Position numbers and translations under genes: made by a program. Below are positions 62,952 to 64,000 of a stretch of 64,000 nucleotides of DNA, piece by piece. The notes under the pieces were generated by a model. The model did not search any database. It saw only the letters and a list, made by a program, of their open reading frames with translations, and was not told the origin of the DNA. How positions within the stretch are numbered: position 1 is the first letter of the stretch; each line of letters opens with the position of its first letter. Source of the stretch: Ramlibacter tataouinensis TTB310 (GTDB taxonomy: Bacteria; Pseudomonadota; Gammaproteobacteria; Burkholderiales; Burkholderiaceae_C); assembly GCF_000215705.1 (NCBI RefSeq), contig NC_015677.1, positions 1,934,001 through 1,998,000 on the forward strand, written 5' to 3'.

Positions 62952-64000
62952 ATGCCGGTGGAGCCGGCCGCCCCCCAACCCCGCCGTTCGCGCCAGGCGC
63001 GCACCGTGTGGGGTTCGCGCGTGGTGACGGTGGGCGGGGACGCGCCGGTGCGGGTGCAGTCCATGACCAACACCGACACCCAGGACGCGATAGGCACCGC
63101 CATCCAGGTCAAGGAGCTCGCCATCGCCGGCTCGGAGATGGTGCGCATCACCGTCAACACGCCCGAGGCGGCCCAGGCCGTTCCCTACATCCGCGAGCAG
63201 CTGGACCGCATGGGCATCGACGTGCCCCTGATCGGCGACTTCCACTACAACGGCCACCGGCTGCTGACCGAGTTCCCGGCCTGCGCCCAGGCGCTGTCCA
63301 AGTACCGCATCAACCCCGGCAACGTGGGCAAGGGCGACAAGCACGACAAGCAGTTCGGCCAGATGATCGACGCGGCGCTGCGCTGGGACAAGCCGGTGCG
63401 CATCGGCGTCAACTGGGGCAGCCTGGACCAGGAGCTGCTGGCCGGCCTGATGGACGAGAACAGCCGCCGCGCCATGCCCTGGGACGCCAGGTCGGTGATG
63501 TACGAGGCGCTGATCACCTCGGCCATCGACTCCGCGAAGCTGGCCGAGTCCATGGGCATGGACGGCAGCCAGATCATCCTGTCGTGCAAGGTCAGCGGCG
63601 TGCAGGACCTGGTCTCGGTCTACCGCGAGCTGGCGCGCCGCTGCGACTACCCGCTGCACCTGGGCCTGACCGAGGCCGGCATGGGCACCAAGGGCACGGT
63701 GGCCTCCAGCGTGGCGCTGGGCATCCTGCTGCAGGAGGGCATCGGCGACACCATCCGGGTCTCGCTCACGCCGCAGCCGGGCGAATCGCGCACGCAGGAG
63801 GTGGTCATCGCCTCCGAGATCCTGCAGGCCCTGGGCCTGCGCAGCTTCGTGCCCAGCGTCACGGCCTGCCCGGGCTGCGGCCGCACCACCAGCACCACCT
63901 TCCAGGAGCTGGCCAAGCAGATCGACGACCACCTGCGCAGCCAGATGCCGGTCTGGCGCGCCAAGTACCCGGGCGTCGAGAAGATGAAGGTGGCCGTGAT
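62952..64000 (+). CDS. ispG: (E)-4-hydroxy-3-methylbut-2-enyl-diphosphate synthase IspG (3' truncated by window edge)
   Basis: First ~350 residues of a Fe-S enzyme of the MEP isoprenoid pathway. N-terminal TIM barrel: [102 protein letters not shown]. The first cluster cysteines are seen in [12 protein letters not shown] start at the [13 protein letters not shown]; a GTG five codons upstream, 3 nt after rodZ, is possible. The remaining C-terminal part is outside the window. Confidence 0.96.
   Translation, partial: MPVEPAAPQPRRSRQARTVWGSRVVTVGGDAPVRVQSMTNTDTQDAIGTAIQVKELAIAGSEMVRITVNTPEAAQAVPYIREQLDRMGIDVPLIGDFHYNGHRLLTEFPACAQALSKYRINPGNVGKGDKHDKQFGQMIDAALRWDKPVRIGVNWGSLDQELLAGLMDENSRRAMPWDARSVMYEALITSAIDSAKLAESMGMDGSQIILSCKVSGVQDLVSVYRELARRCDYPLHLGLTEAGMGTKGTVASSVALGILLQEGIGDTIRVSLTPQPGESRTQEVVIASEILQALGLRSFVPSVTACPGCGRTTSTTFQELAKQIDDHLRSQMPVWRAKYPGVEKMKVAV

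Overview
The window is about 68-70% G+C and gene-dense, with no intergenic stretch over about 220 bases. It looks like chromosomal DNA of a betaproteobacterium (Burkholderiales), most likely a member of the Comamonadaceae. The evidence is the gene set and order (ISC genes, PDH and OGDH operons, scpB-rluB, ndk-rlmN-pilW-rodZ-ispG), many Bug/TctC and Liv-type importers, and palindromic repeats of the kind common in that family. A genus call such as Ramlibacter or Variovorax would be a guess. No insertion sequence, prophage, CRISPR array or rRNA was seen.

Layout. 1-1932: end of the ISC iron-sulfur operon (hscA partial, fdx). 1951-15085: a single minus-strand block of 13 genes headed by a GntR/UTRA regulator: a Liv-type ABC importer, an MmgE/PrpD enzyme, a Bug binding protein, an aconitase-family LeuCD-like pair, a hydantoinase-like amidohydrolase, an FAD dehydrogenase and a PrpB/isocitrate-lyase-type lyase. 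This reads as a complete import-and-degrade operon with an unknown substrate, and is the strongest candidate for undescribed biology here. 15190-28699: housekeeping and regulatory genes (dnaQ, tRNA-Val, an epimerase/LysR divergent pair, an N-formylglutamate amidohydrolase, an L-2-hydroxyglutarate oxidase-like enzyme, pyrD, rpiA, a glutaredoxin-like protein, prlC, folD, and a FixJ-type two-component pair).

28879-35754: pyruvate dehydrogenase operon aceE-aceF-(proteasome-like gene)-lpdA. A protein of the HslV/BPH class of N-terminal-threonine hydrolases sits inside the operon and overlaps lpdA by 14 nt. The AceF linkers contain palindromic repeat elements read in frame. 35790-44655: NlpC/P60 hydrolase, PQQ-type sugar dehydrogenase, a second two-component system with an unusual receiver-kinase, a degenerate GGDEF protein, an HpaB/AbfD-family flavoprotein divergent from an isochorismatase-like hydrolase, and prpE.

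44875-51637: 2-oxoglutarate dehydrogenase operon sucA-sucB-lpd followed by zapE, with a 48-nt hairpin upstream of sucA and another hairpin between sucA and sucB. 51634-64000: a small secreted protein, a PP2C phosphatase, a YdcH-like protein, a DinG-type helicase, bamD, rluD, scpB, rluB, ndk, rlmN, pilW, rodZ and a partial ispG. Central carbon oxidation (two 2-oxoacid dehydrogenase complexes, each with its own E3), propionate activation and the large catabolic operon fit a metabolically versatile aerobe.
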